Of a DNA stretch of 64,000 nucleotides, positions 43,859 through 51,718 are shown piece by piece. Within the stretch, counting starts at the first letter, position 1. Every line of letters begins with the position of its first letter. The DNA lies in the NCBI RefSeq assembly GCF_002951835.1, contig NZ_CP019448.1, forward strand, positions 2,294,001 to 2,358,000. The letters run 5' to 3'. This DNA comes from Simonsiella muelleri ATCC 29453. GTDB taxonomy: Bacteria; Pseudomonadota; Gammaproteobacteria; Burkholderiales; Neisseriaceae. The notes below the pieces were generated by a model. The model was not told where the DNA came from. It saw only the letters and a program-made list of their open reading frames with translations, and did not search any database. The position numbers were made by a program, and so were the translations under genes.

Positions 43859-45107
43859 ATGGTAACTGCAGCGGCATTTAAACCAACGAATAAAGATGGT
43901 ACACCAATAACAAAACATCAAGAGCAAGATTTAGAATTGGCTATCCGCTATTTAAGCAGAAATACAGATGCGGCTAAATTATTGGAACAGGCTGTTAAAA
44001 ATGGAGTAACTATACAATTTAGCAATACACAAAATGGCTTCTATCGACCTGACTCCAATTCTATAGAATGGAATTCTAAATTTACGATTGAAGTTCAAAA
44101 TGGTTCAGATAGAGGATATATGTCGCCTGCAGTGGTGCTTTTACATGAAGTTGCACACTCAGTAGATAAGCAAGCGCGAATTAAATATATTTTTTCTACA
44201 GAGACTTGTCCTTCTAATGAAAAAACTTGTCAGGTAACAAATGACCCAAATTTAAGAGCGATGTATACTAATCGTGAAAAATTTGCTGTTGAAACCGAGA
44301 GAAAAATTGCACAGCAGTTAGGTGAGCCGATACGATTACGTTATTCGGATGTTTTGAAGGATACAACTACTACTTCTACGCTTGATTCCAGCCGACAATA
44401 TTATCAAAATGGGCAATACCATGAATCAGAGTTTAAAGGACATGCCAAAGACAGCAATGGCTCTATTTATACTCAAAAAATAACTAATTATGATAATGAT
44501 TTACCTAAAAAAACTCCCTTAAAAAAGGAAACTGTTGAGTATGATGATGGTTTTAAACCTATTTCAAAAAATATTGTCATTTATGACCATAAACAAGGAA
44601 TAATCACAACAACAGTAACGGACTACCCAACCTAAAGTTAGTCAAAGCATCACTACTTTAGATGGTAAGCCTATTCAATCGTAAGATGAAGGTCAAACTT
44701 TAACGCCGATTGGACGCGAAAATAGAGTAATGCCTTCTATTTCTTCCAAGCATCAGCAATTTGTTCAGCAATGTGAAGATAAATTAGTGGCTATTTGTAA
44801 TGAAAAAAGAGGTATTACTGCCGATAGCCCACAAGATTTCAAAAATATTGCAGCAGCCATAGCCACTAAAGGTATTATAGAGCAAGGCATGGATAAAGTA
44901 GAAAAAGCGACCATTGATGGTTCGAATTTTTATATTGGTAGTTATTCGCCCCATACCAAAATTGTATCTGTAAATGTGCATGAAGCAGTTCATATTCCTG
45001 TTCATGAAAGTATGGAAAAAATTCAACAATTAGAACAACAAATAGCGCAGAGAACTCAAGAACACCAAATGACTCAGGAACAAAATCAGAGGCGTAGTAT
45101 GGTGTAG
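43859..45107 (+). pseudogene. M91-like metallopeptidase / XVIPCD effector, broken in two
   Basis: Part 1 (43859-44635) has VVLLHEVAHSVDKQ (HExxH, ~96-100) and NREKFAVETERKIAQQLGEP, with LRYSD following, as in NleD/M91 zinc peptidases. Part 2 (readable ATG 44730-45107) has GMDKVEKATIDGSNFYIG and HEAVHIPVHESM, then a Gln-rich tail, the pattern of the XVIPCD secretion signal of X-type T4SS effectors. Between them the other frame reads QPKVSQSITTLDGKPIQS, then TAA (44682-44684), then DEGQTLTPIGRENRV into part 2. One frameshift near 44630 plus one nonsense codon therefore split a single ~415-residue protein. AAAGGG sets ATG 43859. Confidence 0.7.
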
Positions 45108-45114
45108 ATGATGA

Positions 45115-45145
45115 TTTCAGGCAGCCTGCATTTTCAGGCTGCCTG
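45115..45145. terminator. Inverted DUS pair, bidirectional terminator
   Basis: CAGGCAGCCTG (45118-45128) and CAGGCTGCCTG (45135-45145), perfect 11-bp stem with a 6-base loop, between the convergent effector and membrane-protein genes. Confidence 0.8.
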
Positions 45146-45148
45146 TCC

Positions 45149-45895
45149 CTATTTTTCTTGTTCCAAACTTGGATAACAATACAATCCGCCGTCCGTTGCG
45201 CCAATCGCCTGTTTCATCAAATCATCAGGAAACAAACCGCGCCGATTCAGTTCTATAAAAAATTCCGAACCACCACTTGCGTCTGTTGGCAACATAAACG
45301 ACTCTTCTTGCCCCACAATCCACACATACAAACAATCTGATTGCGACAAACCACCGTCTTCAAAACACACACGGCACACATCTGCCCATGCAAATTTATA
45401 TGCCCACGATTCATTATGTGGCGGATTGGCGCGAACAAATACGGTGTTGTCGTCAAATTCAATCCAAAACCAGTCGGATAATTCGGCTAATGGTTTGGCA
45501 AAAATGCTGCGTAACCATTGCCAGCCCAAGCCAATCATTATCAAAACAGGGATTAAATTGAACCAATGCCATTTAAATTCAGGCTGCCTTTCAATCAATA
45601 GGTTGTACAAAATCCATAAAATAATGCTTACCCCGATGCCGAGCATGGTTAGCGCGAACAAAAAATGAAATGCGCCAAAAATCCACCCAAATAAACGCCC
45701 GATAATACCATGAGATTGTCGCCATACGCTCGCTGCTTCAAATAGGCGCAACAGCAATACAGGCAAAGCGATAAAAATCCAAACGATGAACCAAATAAAT
45801 TGCCAAGTGCCGTCTGGTTCGCCAAATTGCAATGCGCCTAAACAGCCCAAGAAAAAGGCAATCGCATAAAGTAGTTTTTGGTTTTCTGGATTCAT
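45149..45895 (-). CDS. Membrane protein with soluble C-terminal domain, hypothetical
   Basis: A 248-residue protein with about four membrane helices (~8-25, 32-50, 67-98, 112-128), then a ~120-residue soluble domain starting FWIEFDDNTVFVRANPPHNE and containing Cys (VCRVCFEDGGLSQSDC). The N-terminal half is Trp/Phe-rich. AAGGAT precedes ATG. Family not recognised. It stands alone, with DUS copies on both sides. Confidence 0.7.
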   Translation of the reverse strand: MNPENQKLLYAIAFFLGCLGALQFGEPDGTWQFIWFIVWIFIALPVLLLRLFEAASVWRQSHGIIGRLFGWIFGAFHFLFALTMLGIGVSIILWILYNLLIERQPEFKWHWFNLIPVLIMIGLGWQWLRSIFAKPLAELSDWFWIEFDDNTVFVRANPPHNESWAYKFAWADVCRVCFEDGGLSQSDCLYVWIVGQEESFMLPTDASGGSEFFIELNRRGLFPDDLMKQAIGATDGGLYCYPSLEQEK

Positions 45896-46074
45896 TTGTT
45901 CTATCCTTATGCGCAGGCTGCCTGAAAGCTGAGTGATTGCGCAATGTTATCTTAATCAATGCATATTGTAAATTAAAGTTAAACTATTTTTTTTTTTGTA
46001 AGTAAATGTACTATGATGATTTTACATTTCAGGCTGCCTGAAATATTTTCTAAAACCTACACGGAGAAATCATC

Positions 46075-46557
46075 ATGAAAAAAGCAGCTATTGTTATTGC
46101 GGTATTGCTGGCAGGATTTTTAATTCGCAGCAATTTGAGCATGAAACCTGCCAGCATAGAAAAATATTTGCAAGAACTCAGCTTGAAATCCGCGCAAAAT
46201 CCACCTGAAGCCTGTGAAATGGTGGACGATAAAATTGATGTCAGCATTCGCCAAGAAACGCCCACTGGCACTTGGGAAGTGGAAGGCGGCAAAGATGAAT
46301 TGTGCGGCTTTATGGAACAAGGTCGTGCGGCAATGGTGTTGTTGCAAGGCAATATGAATTGGCATTATGAAAATGTGAAAGTGAAAAGCAGCTTTCCGTG
46401 GCAAAGCGCAAAAGTGTCGTATGATGAAATTTCCACCGTGAGCACGGCGAAAATTGGCACAGTCAGCACCAAAATGCACTACGATTTGCAAGTGAAACGC
46501 TCGTTGTTTGGCGGTATTAAAGTAACCAAATTGAAAGCGACGGGTGGTTCGCAATAA
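46075..46557 (+). CDS. Membrane-anchored/periplasmic protein, hypothetical
   Basis: 160 residues; N-terminal hydrophobic segment KKAAIVIAVLLAGFLI (~2-17) without a clear cleavage site, then a mixed domain with a Cys pair (EACEMVDD; DELCGFM) and a beta-rich end (STVSTAKIGTVSTKMHYDLQ). ACGGAGA lies nine bases before ATG. Family not recognised. Flanked by DUS at 46028-46042 and 46559-46573. Confidence 0.65.
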   Translation: MKKAAIVIAVLLAGFLIRSNLSMKPASIEKYLQELSLKSAQNPPEACEMVDDKIDVSIRQETPTGTWEVEGGKDELCGFMEQGRAAMVLLQGNMNWHYENVKVKSSFPWQSAKVSYDEISTVSTAKIGTVSTKMHYDLQVKRSLFGGIKVTKLKATGGSQ

Positions 46558-46573
46558 TTTCAGGCAGCCTGAA

Positions 46574-46855
46574 AATGGGAAGTTAGATGATTCAAATTGT
46601 TTCTTGGTTAATCCGACTTTTTGTTTTGGGCAATGTGCAGGCTGCCTGAAATGAAATTCAGCGGAGCTAAAATGATTGACCAAGTACGCAACTCTTTCAG
46701 GCAGCCTGAAAGAAAATCCACTTGATTTTTTTATCAAAATCCCCCATAATCTCGCCTTTCATTTTTGGGTGGCGTAAACACGTTGCCCGATTTTTGTGTA
46801 AAGCAGTTCCGCTTTACTCGTTCTTTTAATCGCTCTTTATATAAGGATTTAGCTC
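46574..46855 (+). promoter_or_regulatory. Second tuf upstream region
   Basis: 282 bases without a gene. DUS copies lie at 46639-46651 and 46696-46710. A promoter is visible: TTGATT (46722-46727), 17 bases, CATAAT (46745-46750). The leader of ~100 bases has AAGGAT ten bases before the tuf ATG. Confidence 0.6.
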
Positions 46856-48040
46856 ATGGCTAAGGAAAAATTTGAACGTAGCAAACCGCACGTAAACGTA
46901 GGTACAATCGGTCACGTTGACCATGGTAAAACCACTTTGACTGCTGCTTTGACTACGATTTTGGCTGAAAAATTCGGCGGTACAGCAAAAGCTTACGACC
47001 AAATTGACGCAGCACCAGAAGAAAAAGCACGCGGTATTACCATCAACACCGCACACGTTGAATACGAAACTGAAACACGCCACTATGCGCACGTTGACTG
47101 CCCAGGTCACGCGGACTATGTGAAAAACATGATTACTGGTGCGGCGCAAATGGACGGTGCAATTTTGGTTGTATCTGCAGCTGACGGTCCTATGCCACAA
47201 ACTCGCGAACACATCTTGTTGGCTCGTCAAGTAGGTGTACCTTACATTATCGTATTCATGAACAAATGCGACATGGTTGATGATGCTGAGTTGTTGGAAT
47301 TGGTTGAAATGGAAATCCGTGACTTGTTGTCAAGCTACGACTTCCCAGGCGATGACTGCCCAATCGTACAAGGTTCTGCTTTGCGTGCATTGGAGGGTGA
47401 TGCTGCATACAAAGAAAAAATCTTTGAATTGGCGGCTGCATTGGATAGTTACATTCCTACTCCAGAACGTGCGATTGACAAACCATTCTTGTTGCCAATT
47501 GAAGACGTATTCTCTATCTCTGGTCGTGGTACAGTGGTAACAGGTCGTGTAGAGCGCGGTGTCATCAAAGTAGGTGAAGAGATTGAAATCGTAGGTTTGA
47601 AACCCACTCAAAAAACCACTTGTACTGGTGTGGAAATGTTCCGCAAATTGTTGGACGAAGGTCAAGCAGGCGACAACGTAGGTGTGTTGTTGCGCGGTAC
47701 CAAACGTGAAGAAGTGGAACGTGGTCAAGTATTGGCTAAACCAGGCACCATTACGCCACACACTAAATTTGAAGCAGAAGTGTATGTATTGAGCAAAGAA
47801 GAAGGTGGTCGTCATACGCCATTCTTCGCGAACTACCGTCCACAATTCTATTTCCGTACCACTGACGTAACGGGTGCAGTAACCTTGTCAGAAGGCGTGG
47901 AAATGGTGATGCCAGGCGAAAACGTGAAAATCACTGTTGAATTGATTGCACCAATCGCGATGGAAAACGGTTTGCGTTTTGCGATTCGTGAAGGTGGTCG
48001 TACCGTAGGTGCGGGCGTTGTGGCTAACGTGATTGCTTAA
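46856..48040 (+). CDS. tufB: Elongation factor Tu, copy 2
   Basis: 394 residues; GTPase motifs as in the first copy. Identical to it from base 199 to the stop, with 20 differences before. This copy has Thr43, Ala46, Ala52 and Ala66. It is followed after 18 bases by rpsJ, the str-S10 junction arrangement, but rpsL, rpsG and fusA, which normally precede this copy, are missing here. Confidence 0.98.
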   Translation: MAKEKFERSKPHVNVGTIGHVDHGKTTLTAALTTILAEKFGGTAKAYDQIDAAPEEKARGITINTAHVEYETETRHYAHVDCPGHADYVKNMITGAAQMDGAILVVSAADGPMPQTREHILLARQVGVPYIIVFMNKCDMVDDAELLELVEMEIRDLLSSYDFPGDDCPIVQGSALRALEGDAAYKEKIFELAAALDSYIPTPERAIDKPFLLPIEDVFSISGRGTVVTGRVERGVIKVGEEIEIVGLKPTQKTTCTGVEMFRKLLDEGQAGDNVGVLLRGTKREEVERGQVLAKPGTITPHTKFEAEVYVLSKEEGGRHTPFFANYRPQFYFRTTDVTGAVTLSEGVEMVMPGENVKITVELIAPIAMENGLRFAIREGGRTVGAGVVANVIA

Positions 48041-48058
48041 TACAAGGATACTAGATAA

Positions 48059-48370
48059 ATGGCTAACCAAAAAATCCGTATCCGTTTGAAAGCTTATGAT
48101 TACAGCTTGATTGACCGTTCTGCACAAGAAATTGTGGAAACCGCTAAACGTACTGGCGCAGTGGTAAAAGGTCCGATTCCTTTGCCAACTAAAATTGAAC
48201 GTTTCAACATTTTGCGTTCTCCACACGTGAACAAAACGTCTCGTGAACAATTGGAAATCCGTACGCACTTGCGTTTGATGGACATCGTGGATTGGACTGA
48301 CAAAACCACTGATGCTTTGATGAAATTGGACTTGCCTGCTGGCGTGGACGTTGAAATCAAAGTGCAATAA
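48059..48370 (+). CDS. rpsJ: 30S ribosomal protein S10
   Basis: 103 residues, full length; also the NusB partner in antitermination. It reads NQKIRIRLKAYDYSLIDRSA with the typical GPIPLPTKIERFNILRSPHV block. AAGGAT precedes ATG. A strong terminator follows, so S10 is cut off from rplC and the rest of its usual operon, found beyond 63.6 kb. Confidence 0.97.
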   Translation: MANQKIRIRLKAYDYSLIDRSAQEIVETAKRTGAVVKGPIPLPTKIERFNILRSPHVNKTSREQLEIRTHLRLMDIVDWTDKTTDALMKLDLPAGVDVEIKVQ

Positions 48371-48384
48371 TCTGAAAAGATAAC

Positions 48385-48420
48385 AAAATCTCCCAAACTG
48401 GAAACGGTTTGGGAGATTTT
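48385..48420 (+). terminator. Intrinsic terminator of tuf-rpsJ
   Basis: AAAATCTCCCAAAC (48385-48398) and GTTTGGGAGATTTT (48407-48420), perfect 14-bp stem, 8-base loop, then GGTTTTT. A variant DUS AGGCTACCTGAA (48429-48440) follows. Confidence 0.92.
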
Positions 48421-48446
48421 GGTTTTTCAGGCTACCTGAAAAAGTA

Positions 48447-48671
48447 TTACGTTAATTGCTCGTGATTAGGCAGTAATTCCGCAGCTTCACACTTCAAAAT
48501 CAATGAAATTTGAAATAGCTTATCCACGGTTAAATTGACTTCGCCACGTTCAATTCTGCCCATGTAGCTACGGTCAATTTCAGCCAGTAAAGCCAATTCA
48601 TCTTGCTTAATATTCAAAATCTTGCGTTTATTACGAATGTTATTACCGATTATTTGGCGGAGTGTATTCAT
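48447..48671 (-). CDS. XRE-family HTH regulator, small
   Basis: A 74-residue Cro/C1-type DNA-binding protein: GNNIRNKRKILNIKQDELAL, then LAEIDRSYMGRIERGEVNLT gives the helix-turn-helix, followed by a short helical end. It resembles stand-alone regulators of phage or restriction (C-protein) type. The ATG at 48671 is chosen because upstream extension starts at TTG 48716; neither has a good ribosome site, and the message may be leaderless. It diverges from the small gene at 48675, so one short region controls both. Confidence 0.78.
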   Translation of the reverse strand: MNTLRQIIGNNIRNKRKILNIKQDELALLAEIDRSYMGRIERGEVNLTVDKLFQISLILKCEAAELLPNHEQLT

Positions 48672-48674
48672 GAC

Positions 48675-48785
48675 ATGGAAAATCCAAATGCCAAAATATC
48701 TGTTTTTGACAGCCAAATGTACACGGATTATAATCCGTATTTTAAGAACTTAATTAAGGAAGTGGAAAATGCGGATACACTGTAA
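48675..48785 (+). CDS. Possible 36-aa protein
   Basis: A short frame MENPNAKISVFDSQMYTDYN continuing to EVENADTL, divergent from the XRE gene and overlapping the next gene by 17 bases (48769), which suggests translational coupling. No clear Shine-Dalgarno and no recognised family. Confidence 0.35.
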   Translation: MENPNAKISVFDSQMYTDYNPYFKNLIKEVENADTL

Positions 48786-49037
48786 AGAATGTTCACATTC
48801 AGAAGAACCAACAGCCGAATTTTTTGTTAAAGTTATCGGTGGTGCAATGCCCATTGGTGGATTTTGGGCATGGATTACTTATTTTTTGCAGGAACGGATT
48901 TTGCATTTGCAATTTGTGCAGCAATGGTGGTTGGTGGAGTGTCGTTATTGGCTTTTAAAGATGAAATTGTTAAATTGCTTACAGAAAAATATTCTTGCCC
49001 CAAGTGTGGTAGTCGGGATTGGGATATGAGCAAATAG
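48769..49037 (+). pseudogene. Zinc-ribbon membrane protein, frameshifted at T6
   Basis: MRIHCKECSHSEEPTAEFFV starts with a CxxC, followed by a hydrophobic Gly-rich segment. The frame is lost at T6 (48882-48887). With T7 it continues FAGTDFAFAICAAMVVGGVS, LLAFKDEIVKLLTEKYSCPK and CGSRDWDMSK, restoring a second membrane helix and a closing CPKCG ribbon, stop 49035-49037. The restored ~89-residue protein has zinc-binding pairs at both ends of two membrane helices. GGAAG lies ten bases before ATG. Confidence 0.6.
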
Positions 49038-49086
49038 TGAACTAAAATTCCCTTATTGTAAGGGGGGTAGGTAGTCTGAAAAAACG

Positions 49087-49115
49087 AAAAACCAAGTCGC
49101 AAGGACTTGGTTTTT
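49087..49115 (-). terminator. Terminator downstream of tRNA-Met
   Basis: AAAAACCAAGTC (49087-49098) and GACTTGGTTTTT (49104-49115), perfect 12-bp stem with a 5-base loop, T-rich on both strands. Confidence 0.88.
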
Positions 49116-49120
49116 GTGTT

Positions 49121-49197
49121 TGGTGGCGATGGGGAGACTTGAACTCCCGACCTCACGATTATGAGTCGTGCGCTCTAACCAGCTGAGCTACATTGCC
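49121..49197 (-). tRNA. tRNA-Met (elongator, anticodon CAT)
   Basis: Minus strand: GGCAATG acceptor, D-arm AGCTCAGCTGGTTAGAGC, anticodon loop CTCATAA (CAT), T-loop TTCAAGT, end CATCGCC-ACCA. The fourth acceptor pair is an A-C mismatch; the other six pair. It lacks initiator features (mispaired first base pair, three G-C pairs at the anticodon stem), so it is the elongator. Confidence 0.9.
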
Positions 49198-49336
49198 AAA
49201 GAAACGCGCATTATAATGATGAAAACGCGGTTTGTCAAATACTATGTTTCAGGCAGCCTGAAAAACGTAATTATTTCCCTAAAAGGCAGCGAAATAGGAG
49301 TTGATATGGGCGTAGCACGGTTCTCAATTTAAGCAA

Positions 49337-51196
49337 TCAGTTTTCTACTTGGCTGACATCACGAATTGCGCCTTTATCGGCTGATGTTGCCATTGCCGCA
49401 TAAGCGCGTAACGCTGCTGAAACGTGGCGTTCGCGGTTCACAGGTTTCCATGCTTGGTTGCCACGTACTTCCATTTCGGCGCGGCGTTTTGCCAATTCAT
49501 CGGCGGAAATGTTCAGATTGATGCTGCGATTTGGAATGTCAATTTCAATCGTGTCGCCTTCGTTTACCAAACCAATCGCACCGCCTTCGGCTGCTTCGGG
49601 TGATACGTGTCCGATTGATAAGCCCGATGTGCCACCTGAAAAACGTCCATCTGTTAGCAAAGCGCAAACCTTTCCTAAACCTTTTGATTTTAAGTAAGAA
49701 GTTGGGTACAGCATTTCTTGCATACCTGGCCCACCTTTCGGGCCTTCGTAGCGAATAATCACGATATCGCCCGCCACAATCTGATTGTCTAAAATGCCTT
49801 CAACCGCATCTTCTTGGCTTTCAAATACACGCGCTCGCCCTGTAAATTTCAAAATATTTTCATCCACGCCAGCTGTTTTGACAACGCAACCGCGTTCCGC
49901 GATATTGCCAAATAACACCGCCAAACCGCCATCTTGTGAATAAGCGTGTTCAGCATCGCGGATACAGCCATTGGTGCGGTCGGTATCTAACGTTTTCCAT
50001 TGGCGATTTTGTGAAAAGGCTTCGGTGGTGCGCACACCACCAGGGGCTGCTTTAAAACGTTCAATTGCTTTGGTATTGGCTGGATTGGTAATGTCCCATT
50101 TGGCAATCGCGTCTTTCAGGCTGCCTGAATGAATGGTATGGACATCGGTATGTAATTTGCCGATTTTATCCAATTCTTTCAAAATGCCGATAATGCCACC
50201 TGCGCGATGTACGTCTTCCATATAATAGTCGTGGTTGTTGGGTGCGGTTTTGCACAAACAAGGCACGGTGCGACTCAAACGGTCAATGTCTTTCATTTTG
50301 AAATCCACGCCTGCTTCATTTGCCACAGCCAACAAGTGTAAAATCGTGTTAGTAGAGCCACCCATGGCAATATCCATTGTCATGGCATTTTCAAATGCTT
50401 TTTTGGTAGCAATATTACGCGGTAACACGGTTTCATCATTTTGTTCATAATAACGGCGCGTGATTGCCACAATTAGGCGACCTGCTTCTAAAAATAATTC
50501 CTTACGCCCTGCATGTGTTGCGACCAATGAGCCATTTCCAGGTAAAGATAAACCCAAAGCTTCGGTTAAACAGTTCATGGAATTAGCGGTAAACATACCC
50601 GAGCAAGAGCCGCAAGTTGGACAAGCATTTTGTTCTACTTCAGTAATTTGGCTGTCTGAAATGTTGTCGTCTGCGGCCTCTACCATTGCGTCAACCAAAT
50701 CCAAACGGCGTTCATCGGCAATATTGATTGAACCGATGACTTTACCTGCTTCCATCGGGCCGCCTGATACGAAAATGGTGGGAATATTTAAACGCATTGC
50801 TGCCATCAGCATTCCAGGCGTGATTTTGTCGCAATTTGAAATACACACCAACGCATCGGCACAATGCGCGTTTACCATGTATTCGACCGAATCGGCAATC
50901 AAATCACGACTGGGTAGTGAGTACAACATTCCAGAGTGTCCCATCGCAATACCATCATCAACAGCGATTGTGTTAAATTCTTTGGCAATTGCGCCTGCTT
51001 TTTCAATTTCACGCGCCACTAATTGACCCATATTGTGTAAATGAACGTGTCCTGGTACGAATTGGGTAAATGAATTGGCAATTGCAATAATCGGTTTTCC
51101 GAAATCGCCATCAGTCATGCCTGTGGCACGCCATAAAGCACGCGCACCAGCCATATTGCGACCGTGTGTGGAAGTTTTGGAACGATAATCTGGCAT
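49337..51196 (-). CDS. ilvD: Dihydroxy-acid dehydratase
   Basis: A 619-residue Fe-S enzyme for the third common step of branched-chain amino-acid synthesis (dihydroxy acid to 2-keto acid). Cluster cysteines in CDKITPG (~122) and CPTCGSCSGMFTANSMNCL (~192-210); further blocks DGRFSGGTSGLSIGHVSPEA and GPKGGPGMQEMLYPTSYLK. Length is that of the [4Fe-4S] IlvD group. AAAGGAC precedes ATG. In-frame DUS at 50115-50129. A single gene with DUS on both sides. Confidence 0.97.
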   Translation of the reverse strand: MPDYRSKTSTHGRNMAGARALWRATGMTDGDFGKPIIAIANSFTQFVPGHVHLHNMGQLVAREIEKAGAIAKEFNTIAVDDGIAMGHSGMLYSLPSRDLIADSVEYMVNAHCADALVCISNCDKITPGMLMAAMRLNIPTIFVSGGPMEAGKVIGSINIADERRLDLVDAMVEAADDNISDSQITEVEQNACPTCGSCSGMFTANSMNCLTEALGLSLPGNGSLVATHAGRKELFLEAGRLIVAITRRYYEQNDETVLPRNIATKKAFENAMTMDIAMGGSTNTILHLLAVANEAGVDFKMKDIDRLSRTVPCLCKTAPNNHDYYMEDVHRAGGIIGILKELDKIGKLHTDVHTIHSGSLKDAIAKWDITNPANTKAIERFKAAPGGVRTTEAFSQNRQWKTLDTDRTNGCIRDAEHAYSQDGGLAVLFGNIAERGCVVKTAGVDENILKFTGRARVFESQEDAVEGILDNQIVAGDIVIIRYEGPKGGPGMQEMLYPTSYLKSKGLGKVCALLTDGRFSGGTSGLSIGHVSPEAAEGGAIGLVNEGDTIEIDIPNRSINLNISADELAKRRAEMEVRGNQAWKPVNRERHVSAALRAYAAMATSADKGAIRDVSQVEN

Positions 51197-51277
51197 TTTG
51201 TGTCCTTTAAATATTATCTGTTTATGTGAAAAAATCTTTCAGGCAGCCTGAAAGCGAGATATTTTATGCTTTTTTGG

Positions 51278-51718
51278 TTATTTAGGGGCAACTGATTCAC
51301 TCATGTTTTCGCGTAATGCGTTGACCAAACGTGTGGTTAATTCAACCAATTTTATGCCATCGTCTGCGCCCAATTGTGCGAATGCGTTTCGCTCCCAGTC
51401 GCGCATTTTTTGCAATACGCTTTCAGCAATTTGACGACCGTTTGCGGTTAATTGCCAACGTTTTTCGCGTTTATCACTGCTATTGGGTGCAATTTCAATG
51501 ATATTTTGTTGCTGCAAATTTTGGCACAACGGCGACAAAGTTTGTTTAGCTAATCCGAAAGTTTCACATATTTCTTGTTGGCTACAGTTGTCGTGTTCGG
51601 TTAGCAATAAATAAATATATAATATGTTGATATTATTAATTTGTTGCTGTTTTGCCCATTGCACATACAAATGCTCAATTTTGATGATGGCTTTCATTAA
51701 CTTATCCATGTAATTCAT
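51278..51718 (-). CDS. MarR-family transcriptional regulator
   Basis: A winged-helix dimer (146 aa): CSQQEICETFGLAKQTLSPL is the recognition helix region and NSSDKREKRWQLTANGRQIA the wing. ATG 51718 has GGAGA eight bases upstream; an ATG at 51724 is too close to that site. It overlaps the end of the MFS gene by 17 bases and is co-transcribed with it. It most likely binds the inverted repeat over the MFS promoter and is relieved by a transported compound. Confidence 0.88.
   Translation of the reverse strand: MNYMDKLMKAIIKIEHLYVQWAKQQQINNINILYIYLLLTEHDNCSQQEICETFGLAKQTLSPLCQNLQQQNIIEIAPNSSDKREKRWQLTANGRQIAESVLQKMRDWERNAFAQLGADDGIKLVELTTRLVNALRENMSESVAPK

Noticed and set aside
42815..45107. MafB/CdiA-type or VgrG-linked toxin locus
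   Set aside because: No haemagglutinin repeats, DUF1020-type or PAAR/VgrG domains were seen; the C-terminal domain fits XVIPCD better.
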